Source: Burkholderiaceae bacterium
Lineage (GTDB): Bacteria > Pseudomonadota > Gammaproteobacteria > Burkholderiales > Burkholderiaceae_D
Length of the DNA stretch: 60,638 nucleotides
NCBI GenBank assembly: GCA_018882935.1
Contig: VERA01000006.1
Span: forward strand, 1-60,638
Reading direction: 5' to 3'
Shown: positions 1 through 10,341 of the stretch, piece after piece
How the letters are laid out: each line of letters opens with the position of its first letter
Numbering within the stretch: the first letter of the stretch is position 1
Position numbers and translations under genes: made by a program
The notes under the pieces: model-generated
The model's input: only the letters and a program-made list of their open reading frames with translations
The model's database searches: none
Told to the model about the DNA's origin: nothing

Positions 1-366
1 GATGTCATCAGCGACCTGACCCAGCAACAGGGCATCGTGCTTGCAACCGGTGGCGGCGCCATCCTCAACCAGAAGAGTCGTCGTAGCCTGCGTGAGCGTG
101 GCACCGTTGTGTATTTGCGGGCCTCGGTGGGCAGCCTGGTACAGCGCACCAGTCATGATCGGCAGCGGCCGCTACTGCAAACTGCCGACCCGCGTGCACG
201 CATTGAGGAGCTCATGCGCCAGCGCGCGCCGCTGTATGAAGAGGTGGCGCATATCACCGTCGAAACCGGGCGTCCGAATGTGCAGTCGGTCGTCCAAAAC
301 ATTCTTGTGCAGCTTGAACAGTCGGGCTGGCCGGTTAATGCCGCCACGCCCGCGAATTCACTATGA
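1..366 (+). CDS. aroK: Shikimate kinase, C-terminal part (cut by window edge)
   Basis: Shikimate kinase phosphorylates shikimate with ATP in the cytoplasm, the fifth step of the chorismate pathway. Only about the last 121 residues are here and the reading frame is open from base 1. The stretch LATGGGA near the start matches the shikimate-binding glycine motif of the family. Further on are the substrate-lid region (RPLLQ) and the usual C-terminal helix ([18 protein letters not shown]). The stop overlaps the aroB start by four bases (ATGA), so the two are translationally coupled, which is the common aroK-aroB arrangement in proteobacteria. The N-terminal Walker A region lies outside the window. 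Confidence 0.93.
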   Translation, partial: DVISDLTQQQGIVLATGGGAILNQKSRRSLRERGTVVYLRASVGSLVQRTSHDRQRPLLQTADPRARIEELMRQRAPLYEEVAHITVETGRPNVQSVVQNILVQLEQSGWPVNAATPANSL

Positions 367-1466
367 GTCCTATTCCAGCTACCGTCTTTGCACGACTTAG
401 TGTTGATCTTGGTGAGCGTAGCTACCCCATCATCATCGGCGATCATTTGCTGACCGATGTGGAGCTGTTCCGTGGCATACCCGGTCAACGCATCGCGGTG
501 GTGACGAACACCGTTGTGGCACCTTTGTATCTTGAGCGATTGTCAGCGACGCTGAACGCTGCAGGCAAGCAGTGCATTCCGATTGTTCTGCCAGATGGCG
601 AAGAAGAAAAGAACGTCACAAATCTGATGGCGATTTTCACTGCATTGCTCGAACAAAAGTGCGATCGCAAGACGACGCTATTGGCGCTAGGTGGTGGCGT
701 AATTGGTGACATGACGGGTTTCGCAGCGGCGACCTATATGCGTGGCGTGCCATTTGTACAGGTACCGACCACCTTGCTGGCGCAGGTCGATTCCTCGGTG
801 GGTGGCAAGACTGCAATCAATCATCCGCTCGGCAAAAACATGATCGGTGCGTTTTATCAGCCGCAGTGGGTGTTCGCCGATACGGACACCCTGGCAACTC
901 TGCCTGACCGCGAGCTCTCAGCGGGTCTCGCAGAGGTAATCAAGCATGGTGCCATCATTGATATTGAATTTTTCGAATGGCTTGAGCGAAACATCTATGC
1001 GCTACGTGCGCGTGACCGTGAAGCATTAGCGTATGCGATTCGTCGCTCTTGCGAGATCAAGGCGGAGGTGGTGCGTCAAGATGAGCGTGAGAGTGGTCTG
1101 CGCGCGATTCTGAACTTTGGTCACACTTTTGGCCATGCGATTGAAGCAGGCCTGGGTTACGGCGAGTGGCTGCATGGTGAAGCGGTGGGTTGCGGCATGA
1201 CGATGGCAGCCGATCTGTCGGTCAGATTGGGTTATCTGTCGGCGTCAGAGCAAGCCCGCTTACAGTCACTCATCAAGGCCGCCGGCTTGCCAACCGTGGC
1301 GCCTGATCTTGGCGAGTTGCGCTGGCTCGATCTGATGGAGGTCGACAAGAAAAACGAAGGTGGTCAGATAAAATTCATTTTGCTCAAGCCACTTGGCTCG
1401 ACCAGTATTACCGCGGTGCCTGCTGATCAATTGAGTGCCACGCTACATGCGTGTACTCGCGCGTGA
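363..1466 (+). CDS. aroB: 3-dehydroquinate synthase
   Basis: Converts DAHP to 3-dehydroquinate, the second step of the shikimate pathway; a cytoplasmic NAD- and zinc-dependent enzyme. The 367-residue length is normal. Visible motifs are the NAD-binding GGGVIGD at about residues 110-116, DSSVGGKT at 143-150 with catalytic lysine, and the zinc-ligand region [10 protein letters not shown] followed by LHGEAV near residues 250-275. The ATG overlaps the aroK stop. A dGTPase-like gene follows after 19 bases and could be co-transcribed. Confidence 0.97.
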   Translation: MSPIPATVFARLSVDLGERSYPIIIGDHLLTDVELFRGIPGQRIAVVTNTVVAPLYLERLSATLNAAGKQCIPIVLPDGEEEKNVTNLMAIFTALLEQKCDRKTTLLALGGGVIGDMTGFAAATYMRGVPFVQVPTTLLAQVDSSVGGKTAINHPLGKNMIGAFYQPQWVFADTDTLATLPDRELSAGLAEVIKHGAIIDIEFFEWLERNIYALRARDREALAYAIRRSCEIKAEVVRQDERESGLRAILNFGHTFGHAIEAGLGYGEWLHGEAVGCGMTMAADLSVRLGYLSASEQARLQSLIKAAGLPTVAPDLGELRWLDLMEVDKKNEGGQIKFILLKPLGSTSITAVPADQLSATLHACTRA

Positions 1467-1485
1467 TTAAAAAGGCCATTAGCAG

Positions 1486-2634
1486 GTGAGCATGATCGAC
1501 AGCTACGAGACGCAGTTGGCAAGCTATGCTGCGCGCACCGACAACTCGATCGGTCGTCAAACGCCAGAGCCAAGCCCGCAAACGCGCACTGAGTTCCAGC
1601 GTGACCGTGATCGAATTATTCACTGCACTGCATTTCGTCGCCTCGAGTACAAGACACAAGTATTCGTTAATCACGAAGGCGACTTGTTTCGTACCCGACT
1701 CACGCACAGCATTGAGGTGGCACAGATTGCACGATCACTCGCGCGCAATCTGCAACTGAACGAAGATTTGGTGGAGGCTATTTCCCTTGCCCATGATCTT
1801 GGCCACACCCCGTTCGGCCATGCTGGCCAGGACGCGCTCAACGCCTGCATGAAAGACTACGGTGGTTTTGAGCATAACCTGCAAAGCTTGCGCGTGGTCG
1901 ATACCTTGGAGCAGCGCTACGGCGCTTTCGATGGCCTGAACCTCAGCTTCGAAACACGCGAAGGTATCTTGAAGCATTGTTCTTTACCCAATGCGCAGTT
2001 ACTGGGGGAGGTCGGACTTCGTTTCATCGAGAAAAAGCAGCCGAGCCTGGAGGCGCAGCTAACCAACCTCGCCGATGAAATTGCCTACAACAATCATGAT
2101 ATTGATGATGGCTTACGCTCAGGCTTGCTGAGCTTGGATCAGCTGCAAGATGTTGGTCTTTTTGCGCGCTTTTATGCTGAAGTTCAGAAAGAGTTTGTGG
2201 GCATCGCCGGGCGCCGCGCAATTAATGAAACTGTCCGTCGCATGATCAATGCCTTGGTCGTTGATCTGATCGAGACATCGAAATCAAATATACAGCGGGC
2301 CGGTGTTAACACCATTACTGATGTTCGTAATGCACCGCCACTAATTGGCTTCTCGGAAACGATGAAGTTGGAAGCGCAGACCTTGAAGCGTTTCCTGCGC
2401 AAGAATCTTTATCAACACTACCAAGTCAGCCGCATGACCAGCAAGGCACGGCGCATTGTGACCGACTTGTTCGACATCTTCCTGTCGGGCCCGCAGCTGC
2501 TGCCGCCCGATTATCACGTGGCGGATGGCGATCCGGCAGCGCAGGCGCGGCGTGTTGCCGATTACATCGCCGGCATGACTGACCGCTACGCAATGCGCGA
2601 ATACCGGAAGCTATTTGCGGTCGACGAGATTTAA
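1486..2634 (+). CDS. dgt: Deoxyguanosinetriphosphate triphosphohydrolase-like protein
   Basis: HD-domain nucleotide triphosphohydrolase of the dGTPase family, which cleaves dNTPs to nucleoside plus tripolyphosphate and influences dNTP pools. About 382 residues, the length of the shorter dGTPase-like type 2 proteins. Metal-binding residues are visible in [10 protein letters not shown] and [12 protein letters not shown] (about residues 70-120), and a later DEIAYNNHD supplies the remaining ligand region. The start is ambiguous: GTG at 1486 or ATG at 1492, both close to the AGGTGAG sequence. Placement after aroB is common in Burkholderiales. Substrate specificity cannot be read from the sequence. 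Confidence 0.9.
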   Translation: MSMIDSYETQLASYAARTDNSIGRQTPEPSPQTRTEFQRDRDRIIHCTAFRRLEYKTQVFVNHEGDLFRTRLTHSIEVAQIARSLARNLQLNEDLVEAISLAHDLGHTPFGHAGQDALNACMKDYGGFEHNLQSLRVVDTLEQRYGAFDGLNLSFETREGILKHCSLPNAQLLGEVGLRFIEKKQPSLEAQLTNLADEIAYNNHDIDDGLRSGLLSLDQLQDVGLFARFYAEVQKEFVGIAGRRAINETVRRMINALVVDLIETSKSNIQRAGVNTITDVRNAPPLIGFSETMKLEAQTLKRFLRKNLYQHYQVSRMTSKARRIVTDLFDIFLSGPQLLPPDYHVADGDPAAQARRVADYIAGMTDRYAMREYRKLFAVDEI

Positions 2635-2676
2635 CGATGGGCTGGTACTGTCGCAGCCGATACGACTGGCGAAAAT

Positions 2677-2700
2677 AAAAAAGGGCGCTGCCGCGCCCCG
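2677..2700 (-). terminator. Rho-independent terminator of the rpoN-hpf operon
   Basis: A GC-rich stem GGGCGC / GCGCCC (2683-2688 and 2693-2698) with a 4-base loop is followed, on the minus strand, by a run of T residues with one interruption. It lies 20 bases beyond the hpf stop, so it ends the leftward operon. On the plus strand the same hairpin may also slow read-through from dgt. Confidence 0.85.
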
Positions 2701-2720
2701 GTATGACCCTTGATGAAAGA

Positions 2721-3068
2721 TCACGCTACTTCGGTTGCCCCGTTGTAGCCACGCACTGCTGTGCGGTGGTGATCTTGAATTCGATCTTTGTGCCTGAGGA
2801 CTTGGCGATCGAGTTTATCCATCAACAGGTCGATCGCCGCGTACATGTCCTGCGCCTCACTTTCAACATGCAGGTCTTTACCTCGCATGTGTACATTGAT
2901 TTCAGCGCGCTGACGCTTATCTTTTTCGGTATTGTCGTCGACGGCGAGGATAACGGTGACATCAATCACGTTATCAAAGTGACGCTTGATACGCTCGAGT
3001 TTATTTTGCACATACTCCCTGAGCGGGGGGGTGAGTTCCAGATGGTGACCGCTGATCTTAAGATTCAT
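2721..3068 (-). CDS. hpf: Ribosome hibernation promoting factor / sigma-54 modulation protein
   Basis: Binds the 30S subunit near the decoding site and promotes ribosome dimerisation and inactivation in stationary phase. 115 residues, the short single-domain form. The N-terminus MNLKISGHH and the region with [16 protein letters not shown] match the S30AE/HPF fold. I chose ATG at 3068 because a strong AAGGAG site (complement of 3077-3082) sits 8 bases upstream; an in-frame GTG three codons earlier is poorer. Its position downstream of rpoN is the classic one. The ptsN gene that commonly follows in other proteobacteria is absent. Confidence 0.93.
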   Translation of the reverse strand: MNLKISGHHLELTPPLREYVQNKLERIKRHFDNVIDVTVILAVDDNTEKDKRQRAEINVHMRGKDLHVESEAQDMYAAIDLLMDKLDRQVLRHKDRIQDHHRTAVRGYNGATEVA

Positions 3069-3274
3069 ACACAGCACTCCTTGGATGGCGTTGCTGGAGG
3101 TTCCGCCGAGTCGACCGGCAGGTGAACCGGACAGAGCACAGCAACGGTTGAAAACTCGGGATTGTGTGACTTAGACCTCGCTCGACTTGGAAAGTCAGCG
3201 CCGCACAGCACACACGCTATGCCAACGATTCTAACCAAACAGTATCCGCGCGATTCTCAGTCAGCCGATAGATA

Positions 3275-4750
3275 TCAGAGGGATTTACGAAGATTAACAG
3301 GCGGTATCTTCAAGGCCTCGCGGTATTTCGCTACCGTTCGGCGGGCGACTACCATGCCCTGCTCTGCCAACATATCCGTGATCTTGCTATCGGAAAATGG
3401 ATTTTTTGGGTCTTCGGCTCCTATCAGTTGCTTGATCAATGCCCGTATGGCAGTTGAGGAGGCTTCACCGCCCGCCTCGGTGGCTACGTGGCTGCCAAAG
3501 AAATATTTCAATTCGAACATGCCATGTGGCGTGAGCATGTATTTCTGCGTGGTGACGCGAGAAATCGTGCTCTCGTGCAGACCCAGTGTATCAGCAATTT
3601 CACGCAGCACAAGAGGTCGCATCGCTACTTCCCCGTGCGAGAAGAAATTGCGCTGCCGGTCAACAATGGCCTCGGCCACCCGCAGGATGGTATCGAAGCG
3701 CTGCCGCATGTTTTTGATAAGCCACTTGGCTTCCTGCAGTTGTGACGATAGCGAGCCTTCACCTTTGCTCTGCTTGAGGATATTCGCGTACATGGCATTA
3801 ACGCGCAGCTTTGGCATCACCTCGCGGTTGAGGCTGACCTGCCAGCCATGCTTTGCGCGTTTGACAATCACATCCGGCACCACGTAATCCGATGCATCGC
3901 CTGCATAGGCCGCGCCCGGGTGCGGGTTGCAGCGTTTGATCACGACCTGCGCCTCGCGCAGATCTTCGTCGTCGCAGTCGAGAATCTTTTTCAGCTTGTT
4001 GAATTCGCGTTGCGCAAACAGCTCGAGATGATTTTCTACTAACGTCAGCGCCATGCGGCGTGTGACGAAGGGCACTTTGTCCATGCGCCGTATCTGAATG
4101 GCAAGACACTCAGAGGCATCGCGCGCACCAACCCCAGCAGGATCAAAACTTTGCAGTAGCTTCAGCGCTACCAGCAACTCGTCCATCTCGATCTCGAGCT
4201 CTTCGGGCAGCCGCGCCAGAATGTCGCCGAGGGATTCTTCCAGATAGCCGTTGTCGTCCAGCGCATCAATCAGTAACTCGACCAGAGCGCGATCACGCCG
4301 GTTATCGACAGTGACTGACAGCTGTTCCAGTAAATGCTCGCGTAGCGTGGTTTCATGCGCTTCGAGCTGCGGGCGGGCGTTATCATCTTCCGGCGCTTTG
4401 GAGGTGCGCGCGACATCGTCAAAGCTCCAGTCCGCATCACCCGCAGGCGCCGCATCTTCAGCGGAACCGGCACCCGCAAGTTCATCCGGCGCATCATTAC
4501 GCACTTCACCATCGCCTTCCGTGCTGCTCGAGGGCGAGCTTGGCGCTGAGCTGATCGCGCCATCGCTAAGCAGGCGCACCGAGTGATCCAGCGGATCGTC
4601 CAGGCGTTCCAGCAGCGGGTTATCACTCAGCATCTGCTCCAGCTCTTGGTGCAGCTCCAGCGTCGACAGCTGCAGCAGCCGTATCGATTGCTGCAACTGC
4701 GGCGTTAGCGCAAGATGCTGAGAAACCCGGAGCTGAAGTGTCTGCTTCAT
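3275..4750 (-). CDS. rpoN: RNA polymerase sigma-54 factor
   Basis: Sigma-54 directs RNA polymerase to -24/-12 promoters that need an AAA+ activator (nitrogen, motility and stress genes). 491 residues, normal length. Region I ([20 protein letters not shown]) opens the protein, an acidic and serine-rich region II spans roughly residues 60-125, and the C-terminus carries the RpoN box [12 protein letters not shown], which reads the -24 element. The gene starts 12 bases after lptB, the typical lptB-rpoN arrangement. A 206-base gap separates it from hpf. Confidence 0.97.
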   Translation of the reverse strand: MKQTLQLRVSQHLALTPQLQQSIRLLQLSTLELHQELEQMLSDNPLLERLDDPLDHSVRLLSDGAISSAPSSPSSSTEGDGEVRNDAPDELAGAGSAEDAAPAGDADWSFDDVARTSKAPEDDNARPQLEAHETTLREHLLEQLSVTVDNRRDRALVELLIDALDDNGYLEESLGDILARLPEELEIEMDELLVALKLLQSFDPAGVGARDASECLAIQIRRMDKVPFVTRRMALTLVENHLELFAQREFNKLKKILDCDDEDLREAQVVIKRCNPHPGAAYAGDASDYVVPDVIVKRAKHGWQVSLNREVMPKLRVNAMYANILKQSKGEGSLSSQLQEAKWLIKNMRQRFDTILRVAEAIVDRQRNFFSHGEVAMRPLVLREIADTLGLHESTISRVTTQKYMLTPHGMFELKYFFGSHVATEAGGEASSTAIRALIKQLIGAEDPKNPFSDSKITDMLAEQGMVVARRTVAKYREALKIPPVNLRKSL

Positions 4751-4762
4751 CGCGGTCAGCGC

Positions 4763-5515
4763 CTACATGCGGAAATGTTCACCGAGATACACGCGGCGTA
4801 CAGATTCGTTCGCGATGATCTCATCCGGGCTGCCGGAGGCGAGCACAGCGCCTTGGTTGATGATGTAGGCGCGATCGCAAATGCCCAGGGTTTCTCGAAC
4901 ATTGTGGTCAGTGATGAGTACACCGATGCCGCGCGCCTTCAGGAACCGTACGATGCGCTGTATCTCGATCACCGCGATAGGATCAACGCCAGCAAACGGC
5001 TCATCCAGCAATATGAAACGTGGTCGGGTGGCCAATGCGCGTGCGATCTCTACGCGGCGACGCTCGCCGCCCGAGAGCGACAGCGCGGGGTTGTCACGCA
5101 GATTTTCAATTTGCAGTTCCGCCAGCAGGGTATTCAAGCGCTGCTCGACTTCCGCGTCGGGCAGTGGTTTACCGTTATCTTTTTGTAGCTCGAGCACGGC
5201 GCGGATATTGTCTGCCACCGACAGCTTGCGAAATACCGATGCCTCTTGCGGCAAATAGGAAAGCCCGCGTTGCGCGCGACGATGAATGGGTAACTCCGCG
5301 ATGCTTTCCCCATCGAGCAAAATCTGGCCGCCCTCGGACGGTACCAAGCCGACAATCATGTAAAAAGAAGTCGTCTTGCCCGCACCATTCGGACCAAGAA
5401 GGCCAACCACCTCGCCACTCTCCAGATCTAGCGAGACGTTATGCACTACCTGTCGCGCGCCATAGCTTTTCTGCAGGCCGCGAACATGCAATCGGCTGTC
5501 TACTCTATCTATCAT
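4763..5515 (-). CDS. lptB: LPS export ABC transporter ATP-binding protein
   Basis: Cytoplasmic ATPase of the LptB2FG transporter, which extracts LPS from the inner membrane and drives it along the LptCAD bridge. About 250 residues. Walker [12 protein letters not shown], signature [10 protein letters not shown] and Walker [13 protein letters not shown] are intact. I chose the start at 5515 (MIDRVDSRL) because a longer version would overlap lptA by 80 bases; this start leaves an 11-base overlap. Next downstream is rpoN. Confidence 0.95.
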   Translation of the reverse strand: MIDRVDSRLHVRGLQKSYGARQVVHNVSLDLESGEVVGLLGPNGAGKTTSFYMIVGLVPSEGGQILLDGESIAELPIHRRAQRGLSYLPQEASVFRKLSVADNIRAVLELQKDNGKPLPDAEVEQRLNTLLAELQIENLRDNPALSLSGGERRRVEIARALATRPRFILLDEPFAGVDPIAVIEIQRIVRFLKARGIGVLITDHNVRETLGICDRAYIINQGAVLASGSPDEIIANESVRRVYLGEHFRM

Positions 5516-6083
5516 CGCCTTTGGTTTCTTTTTCGCGCGGCTGAATAATCGCGCGTACTCGACCCGCACCTGGCTTGCTCTCACCTATCGCGGTATTGTT
5601 GGCGGTATAAAACTCTGCGCGGGTATCGTAAGAGATGAATTCGCCCTCAACCTCATCCGTGACTTTGCTGCCATCAAGCATGCGCACTTTGGATCGTTTG
5701 AAAAGCTTTGCAATTTCGTTTTTGGTGTCGTACTCGATTCGATCTGCGGCCTGGCCTTCCATCCACAGATCTTTGCCACCATCTCGTTTTTGACGAAAGG
5801 TCGCCAAGCCGCCGGAGGGCGCGAATAGCGTTCCGAACTGATACCCGGCGCTGTCTTTTTTCAAGATCAGTTTTTCGCCGTGCATCACCAGCGTACCGCG
5901 CGTCACTACGACATTACCCACAAACGTATTCAGTTGCTTGGAATCGTCGTAAAACATCTGGTTTGCTTCAATATTCGTGGGCTTGTCGCGATCTGCGCGT
6001 TCGGCAAAAGCCGCAGTGCTCAGCGCCGCGAGCGCGGTAGAGATCAACAATGCATGTCGGATAAAAGAAGAGGTCGGCTTCAT
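5505..6083 (-). CDS. lptA: LPS export periplasmic protein
   Basis: Periplasmic bridge protein carrying LPS from LptC to LptDE in the outer membrane. 192 residues with a clear Sec signal peptide (hydrophobic core [16 protein letters not shown], cleavage near residue 27). The following OstA-like repeat segments ([28 protein letters not shown]) fit the beta-jellyroll. Its start overlaps the lptC stop by four bases (ATGA) and its end overlaps lptB, so lptC-lptA-lptB are coupled. Confidence 0.94.
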   Translation of the reverse strand: MKPTSSFIRHALLISTALAALSTAAFAERADRDKPTNIEANQMFYDDSKQLNTFVGNVVVTRGTLVMHGEKLILKKDSAGYQFGTLFAPSGGLATFRQKRDGGKDLWMEGQAADRIEYDTKNEIAKLFKRSKVRMLDGSKVTDEVEGEFISYDTRAEFYTANNTAIGESKPGAGRVRAIIQPREKETKGDDR

Positions 6084-6679
6084 CTGCGTACCCGGTCAGG
6101 AGGTAAATAAGTGGCGCTGACGGCGCTATGGAGTGTCAGTGTCTGCTGCTTGCTGTCAGCGGTCATGCCAGTGCCCTTGAGCGTTGTTCCACCTTGCTGT
6201 GCCTGCACCGGGCGATGACTTTTAACGATATCTTTATTGGCCAGCACGAGCATGTAATCCGATGTCACCAGCAGCGCGTCGTTGTTAGCCTCTGACGGGC
6301 GGCGCAGAACCACATGGTCATGCAAATGAAACTCGCTATGATCGGCGTTGGTTTTTGCAGTGTCCGAGCTGACGAACATGCTTGGGCGTTTATCGCTGTA
6401 GCGGGTCATGCGGAAACCTTGAATACGGGTTTCGTCCCGGTCAGGGAAGTGGGAAAGCTGATCGCCTTCCACCAGATAGCCAGCACGCCCATCACTGCGC
6501 GTCGTGGTAAAGCGAAATTGATGCATGGTGTAATCCGGCAGGTCTTGTGCCGATCGACGATAGGGTCCTTGCTCTGTTTGCTGCGCTTGTTTCAGTAGCC
6601 AGAAACTACCGCCAGCGAGTAGCAGCATGAAACCCAAGGTCAGCACCGCACCTCTGCGCGGACGAAACTCATCGATCAT
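6080..6679 (-). CDS. lptC: LPS export protein, inner-membrane anchored
   Basis: Bitopic inner-membrane protein that receives LPS from LptB2FG and passes it to LptA. With the start at 6679 (MIDEFRPRR, overlapping the kdsC stop as ATGA) it is 199 residues, with one membrane segment at about residues 12-28 (LTLGFMLLLAGGSFWLL) followed by a periplasmic OstA-like domain. An upstream in-frame start at 6739 would run 64 bases into kdsC and is unlikely. Sequence conservation in LptC is low, so the call rests on topology, size and context. Confidence 0.9.
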   Translation of the reverse strand: MIDEFRPRRGAVLTLGFMLLLAGGSFWLLKQAQQTEQGPYRRSAQDLPDYTMHQFRFTTTRSDGRAGYLVEGDQLSHFPDRDETRIQGFRMTRYSDKRPSMFVSSDTAKTNADHSEFHLHDHVVLRRPSEANNDALLVTSDYMLVLANKDIVKSHRPVQAQQGGTTLKGTGMTADSKQQTLTLHSAVSATYLPPDRVRR

Positions 6680-7215
6680 GTCAGATACGGCGCCAGCGCC
6701 GCCTCGTAGTTTCCTTGTGCACGCAGAATAAAGTCGCATACCTCGCGCACCGCGCCGTGACCGCCATGTGCGTGTGTCAGCAGATGCGCGCGCGTTCTGA
6801 CTTCCGGGTGGGCGTTAGGTACGCTGGCACAGAAACCGACCCGCATCATGACGGGTAAATCGATCACGTCATCACCCATATAGCCGCACTGCACAGGGTC
6901 GAGATCCAGGTCGCCGATGAGCTGCTCAAAAGCTGCACGTTTGTCGTGCACACCTTGATGCAGAAGATTGATACCCAGGTCGGTCGCACGGCGCCTGACA
7001 ATATCCGAATCGCGCGCGCTGATGATGGCAGCTTTGACATTGAACTGTTGCAGCAGCTTGATGCCGTGCCCGTCCAGCACATGAAAGGTTTTGATCGCCT
7101 CGCCATGCGCACCATAGCGCAGGCCGCCATCCGTGAGTACGCCATCGACATCGAACATCATCAATCGGACTTTCTGCGCACGTTCCATCGCCAGTTGCTC
7201 TGCACGGGTATCCAT
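6676..7215 (-). CDS. kdsC: 3-deoxy-D-manno-octulosonate 8-phosphate phosphatase
   Basis: HAD-superfamily phosphatase releasing Kdo from Kdo-8-phosphate for LPS inner-core synthesis. 179 residues. The catalytic motif DVDGVLTDG is at about residues 22-30, the second-motif serine is in AIISARDS, and the magnesium-binding MGDDVIDLPVM lies near residue 115. The start codon shares one base with the kdsD stop (TAATG). Confidence 0.95.
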   Translation of the reverse strand: MDTRAEQLAMERAQKVRLMMFDVDGVLTDGGLRYGAHGEAIKTFHVLDGHGIKLLQQFNVKAAIISARDSDIVRRRATDLGINLLHQGVHDKRAAFEQLIGDLDLDPVQCGYMGDDVIDLPVMMRVGFCASVPNAHPEVRTRAHLLTHAHGGHGAVREVCDFILRAQGNYEAALAPYLT

Positions 7216-8243
7216 TAGATGACCTTTGCCCGCGTCAGATCATGAATATGCAGAGCGCCAATCAAACTGCCGTCAGCTTCAGTGACCAGCACCTGATTGA
7301 TGCGAAACGATTCCATCAGCTCGACTGCTTCTACTGCCAGCTGCTCGGGGCTAACCGTGCGGGGCGTTGAGTTCATGACTTCGCGCACTGGCGTGCGAGA
7401 AAAATCTTTGCCAAGCTCGATCAGTCGACGCAAGTCACCGTCAGTGAAGATGCCAAGTACCTTGCCGTGCTGATCAACGATGGCGGTCATCGCCATGCCT
7501 TTGCGCGTGACTTCCAACAAAGCTTTGGGAAGCAACACATCCGGCATAACGCTCGGGATAGCATCGCCCTTGCGCATCACATCGCGCACATGCGTCAGCA
7601 GACGGCGGCCCAGCGCGCCGCCCGGGTGTGAGCGAGCAAAGTCTTCTTCACGAAAACCGCGCGCGTCGAGTAATGCAACCGCAAGCGCATCGCCCAGCGC
7701 GAGCGTGGCGGTGGTGCTGGCGGTTGGAGCGAGGTTGAGCGGGCAGGCCTCGCGTGCCACGGCAACATCGAGGTGAACATCAGCCAGCGTGGCCAGCGTT
7801 GATTGCGGCCTGCCAGTCATGGAGATTAATTTGGCGCCGATGCGCTTGATCACCGGCACGATCGCCAGCAGCTCTTCTGATTCACCCGAGTTCGAGATGG
7901 CAATCACGGCGTCGGCCTGAGTGACCATGCCCAGGTCACCATGCGCCGCTTCAGCCGGGTGCACGAACAGTGCCGGGGTGCCGGTGGAGGCGAGCGTGGC
8001 GGCGATCTTGCGTGCGATGTGGCCGGATTTACCCATGCCTGAAACCACCACCCGGCCAGTGCATGCGAGCAGCAGTGCAACCGCACGTGCAAATGCGTCA
8101 TCGGGACGATCGGACAAGCGCGATTTCAGCGCGAGAATGGCCTCGGCCTCGATTTCGAGGGTCTGGCGCGCCAGCTGCAACGAGCGTAATGCAGCGACGT
8201 TATCAAAATGTTTCGACGAATTTTTCTGATGCGTTACACTCAT
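7215..8243 (-). CDS. kdsD: Arabinose-5-phosphate isomerase
   Basis: Interconverts ribulose-5-phosphate and arabinose-5-phosphate, the first step of Kdo synthesis. With ATG at 8243 the protein is 342 residues: a SIS domain (GRVVVSGMGKSGHIARKIAATL, about residues 60-190; AISNSGESEE binds sugar phosphate) followed by two CBS domains (about 215-340). Two upstream in-frame starts exist but would enlarge an N-terminus that already fits the family. It heads the operon kdsD-kdsC-lptCAB-rpoN-hpf. A -10-like TATACT lies only 6 bases before this start. Confidence 0.93.
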   Translation of the reverse strand: MSVTHQKNSSKHFDNVAALRSLQLARQTLEIEAEAILALKSRLSDRPDDAFARAVALLLACTGRVVVSGMGKSGHIARKIAATLASTGTPALFVHPAEAAHGDLGMVTQADAVIAISNSGESEELLAIVPVIKRIGAKLISMTGRPQSTLATLADVHLDVAVAREACPLNLAPTASTTATLALGDALAVALLDARGFREEDFARSHPGGALGRRLLTHVRDVMRKGDAIPSVMPDVLLPKALLEVTRKGMAMTAIVDQHGKVLGIFTDGDLRRLIELGKDFSRTPVREVMNSTPRTVSPEQLAVEAVELMESFRINQVLVTEADGSLIGALHIHDLTRAKVI

Positions 8244-8249
8244 GCTCGG

Positions 8250-8255
8250 AGTATA
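8250..8255 (-). promoter_or_regulatory. Possible -10 element before kdsD
   Basis: On the minus strand the hexamer TATACT ends six bases before the kdsD ATG. No good -35 is seen 16-18 bases further up (GTTTTT is the best). If active, transcription would begin almost at the start codon and give a nearly leaderless mRNA. Weak call. Confidence 0.3.
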
Positions 8256-8344
8256 GCCCATTAAACAAAGCAAAAAACCTGCCAGACGTAAGATTTCTGC
8301 ACGTCGGTGCGCAGGCGCTTCCACCCCACACTGGCCCGCCACTG

Positions 8345-10327
8345 ATGCACTCTGCGCTTGAACTGACGCTCATCTTGCTGATTGCTGCAGTGCTCGGCGT
8401 GGTGGCGTTTCGCATGTTGCATCTGCCGCCGATGTTGGGCTACCTGACGGTCGGAGTTTTGATTGGACCGCATGCGCTAGGGCTGGCTTCGCAAAGTGCA
8501 GCTACCCATACACTCGCCGAATTTGGCGTGGTGTTTCTGATGTTCTCGATCGGCCTCGAGTTCTCGCTGCCAAAACTGAAAGCGATGCGTCGTAATGTAT
8601 TCGGCCTTGGCACGGCACAAGTGGGTTTAACTATTCTGATGTCGATGGCAGGCGTTGCCCTGCTGGCGCCTTTGCTACCGCGTTACTTTGACATGAGCTG
8701 GGGTGCGGCATTCGCTATTGGCGGCGCTTTGTCGATGTCATCAACCGCGATTGTGCTCAAGCTTCTGACAGAAAAACTCGAGCTCGAAAGTGAACACGGC
8801 CGGCGTATTACCGCCATCCTGCTGTTTCAAGATTTGGCTGTCGTTCCCTTGCTGATCTTGATTCCTGCGCTGGGTAATCCTGGCGCAGATATTGTTGAAG
8901 ACCTTGGTATGGCAGCGCTTAAAGCGGTGTTTGTACTCGCGCTACTGCTGTCATTTGGCCAGGTATTGTTAAGGCGCTGGTTTCAGATCGTGGTGCAGCG
9001 CCGCTCGCATGAGCTATTCATGCTGAACCTATTGTTAATCACGCTTGGCGCGGCGTGGATTACCGAGGTCGCTGGCTTGTCACTTGCGCTTGGCGCGTTC
9101 ATCGCCGGTATGCTGATTTCGGAGACCGAGTACCGCCTGCAGGTTGAAGAAGATATCAAGCCTTTTCGTGATGTGTTGCTCGGATTATTTTTCATTAGCG
9201 TCGGCATGATGCTCGACATGGCGCTGGTGTTTAACAATTTACTTCTCGTGCTGGCGCTCTTAGTTATCCCGTTCGCGCTCAAGTTTGGTTTGATCGCAGT
9301 TGTTGCGCGATGGTTCGGGGCCTCACCCGGGGTCGCGATTCGTACCGGTTTGGGCTTGGCGCAGGGCGGTGAATTTGGCTTTGTTCTGTTGAACGAGGCA
9401 GGTGCGTTGAATTTGATTGACCCCGGATTCGTACAGCTGATTCTTGCAGCCATGGTGCTGTCGATGTTGGCGACACCGTTTATCTTGGCCAATGCAGATC
9501 GAATCGTCATGCGCATGTCTCGCAACGAATGGATGCAGCAATCGCTAGCGCTAACCACACTAGCCTCGCGCACCATGAGCGACGAGAAGCATGTAATTAT
9601 TGCGGGCTTCGGTCGCACCGGTCAGAGTATTGCCAAGGTACTCGAGGAAGAAAATATTCCGTATCACGCACTCGACCTGGATCCACAGCGTGTACAAGAG
9701 GCGCAAGCAGCGGGTGCTAATGTCTCCTACGGCGACACCTCGCGTCGTGAGAGTTTGCTTGCGGCGGGTATCCATCGCGCTGCCGCACTCGTCGTGACTT
9801 ATGCCGACACTCAGGCGGCGTTGAAGACGCTGCATTTCGCCAATGAGCTGGCGCCAACCTTGCCGGCGATTGTGCGGAGCATTGATGACACCGATCTCGA
9901 GCTGCTGCGCGCAGGTGGCGCTGATGAAGTGGTACCCGAAACCATCGAGAGCAGTCTGATGCTGGCATCGCAAGCGCTGTTGATGATGGGCGTGCCGCTG
10001 AATCAGGTAGTGCAGCGCGTGCAACGCGTACGCGGAGAGCGCTACGCTTCATTGCGTGGCTATTTTCATGGCCTGGGTGATGTACCGGATGACGAGCATC
10101 ACCTGCAAGTGCGGCTGCACTCGGTACCGATCCGCGAACATGCTGCCGCGATCGGCAGAGTGTTCTCGGAACTGGCGCTGTCTGATTTCGGGGCGGAGGT
10201 CACTGCGGTCAGGCGTGGCAAGAGCCGGCTGTCATTTGCGCCTGATCTGCGTTTGGAAGCGGGTGATGTGGTGGTTCTGCGCGGTACTGCAGAAGCGATC
10301 GAGCGCGCCGAGCAGCGATTGCTCTGA
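8345..10327 (+). CDS. Monovalent cation:proton antiporter, KefB/KefC type (CPA2)
   Basis: Inner-membrane potassium/proton exchange protein of the CPA2 family. With ATG at 8345 it is 660 residues: about 12 membrane segments in residues 1-380 (opening SALELTLILLIAAVLGVVAF), then a TrkA-N/RCK nucleotide-binding domain with the Rossmann motif GFGRTGQ near residue 418, then a TrkA-C domain near 580-660. The frame stays open far upstream, but that extension is antisense to kdsD and looks unlike protein. KefB/KefC systems are glutathione-adduct gated; whether this one is cannot be seen, so no gene symbol is given. It faces kdsD divergently. Confidence 0.9.
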   Translation: MHSALELTLILLIAAVLGVVAFRMLHLPPMLGYLTVGVLIGPHALGLASQSAATHTLAEFGVVFLMFSIGLEFSLPKLKAMRRNVFGLGTAQVGLTILMSMAGVALLAPLLPRYFDMSWGAAFAIGGALSMSSTAIVLKLLTEKLELESEHGRRITAILLFQDLAVVPLLILIPALGNPGADIVEDLGMAALKAVFVLALLLSFGQVLLRRWFQIVVQRRSHELFMLNLLLITLGAAWITEVAGLSLALGAFIAGMLISETEYRLQVEEDIKPFRDVLLGLFFISVGMMLDMALVFNNLLLVLALLVIPFALKFGLIAVVARWFGASPGVAIRTGLGLAQGGEFGFVLLNEAGALNLIDPGFVQLILAAMVLSMLATPFILANADRIVMRMSRNEWMQQSLALTTLASRTMSDEKHVIIAGFGRTGQSIAKVLEEENIPYHALDLDPQRVQEAQAAGANVSYGDTSRRESLLAAGIHRAAALVVTYADTQAALKTLHFANELAPTLPAIVRSIDDTDLELLRAGGADEVVPETIESSLMLASQALLMMGVPLNQVVQRVQRVRGERYASLRGYFHGLGDVPDDEHHLQVRLHSVPIREHAAAIGRVFSELALSDFGAEVTAVRRGKSRLSFAPDLRLEAGDVVVLRGTAEAIERAEQRLL

Positions 10328-10341
10328 TTCTCAAGAGCACT

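Noticed and set aside
3162-3887. Open frame of 241 codons antisense to rpoN
   Set aside because: Opposite a clear sigma-54 gene, with composition typical of a shadow frame.
7970-8344. 125-codon N-terminal extension of the antiporter gene
   Set aside because: Antisense to kdsD, unlike family N-termini; ATG at 8345 begins the first membrane helix.
8983-9618. Open frame of 211 codons antisense to the KefB-type gene
   Set aside because: Serine/proline-rich complement of membrane-protein codons; no independent support.
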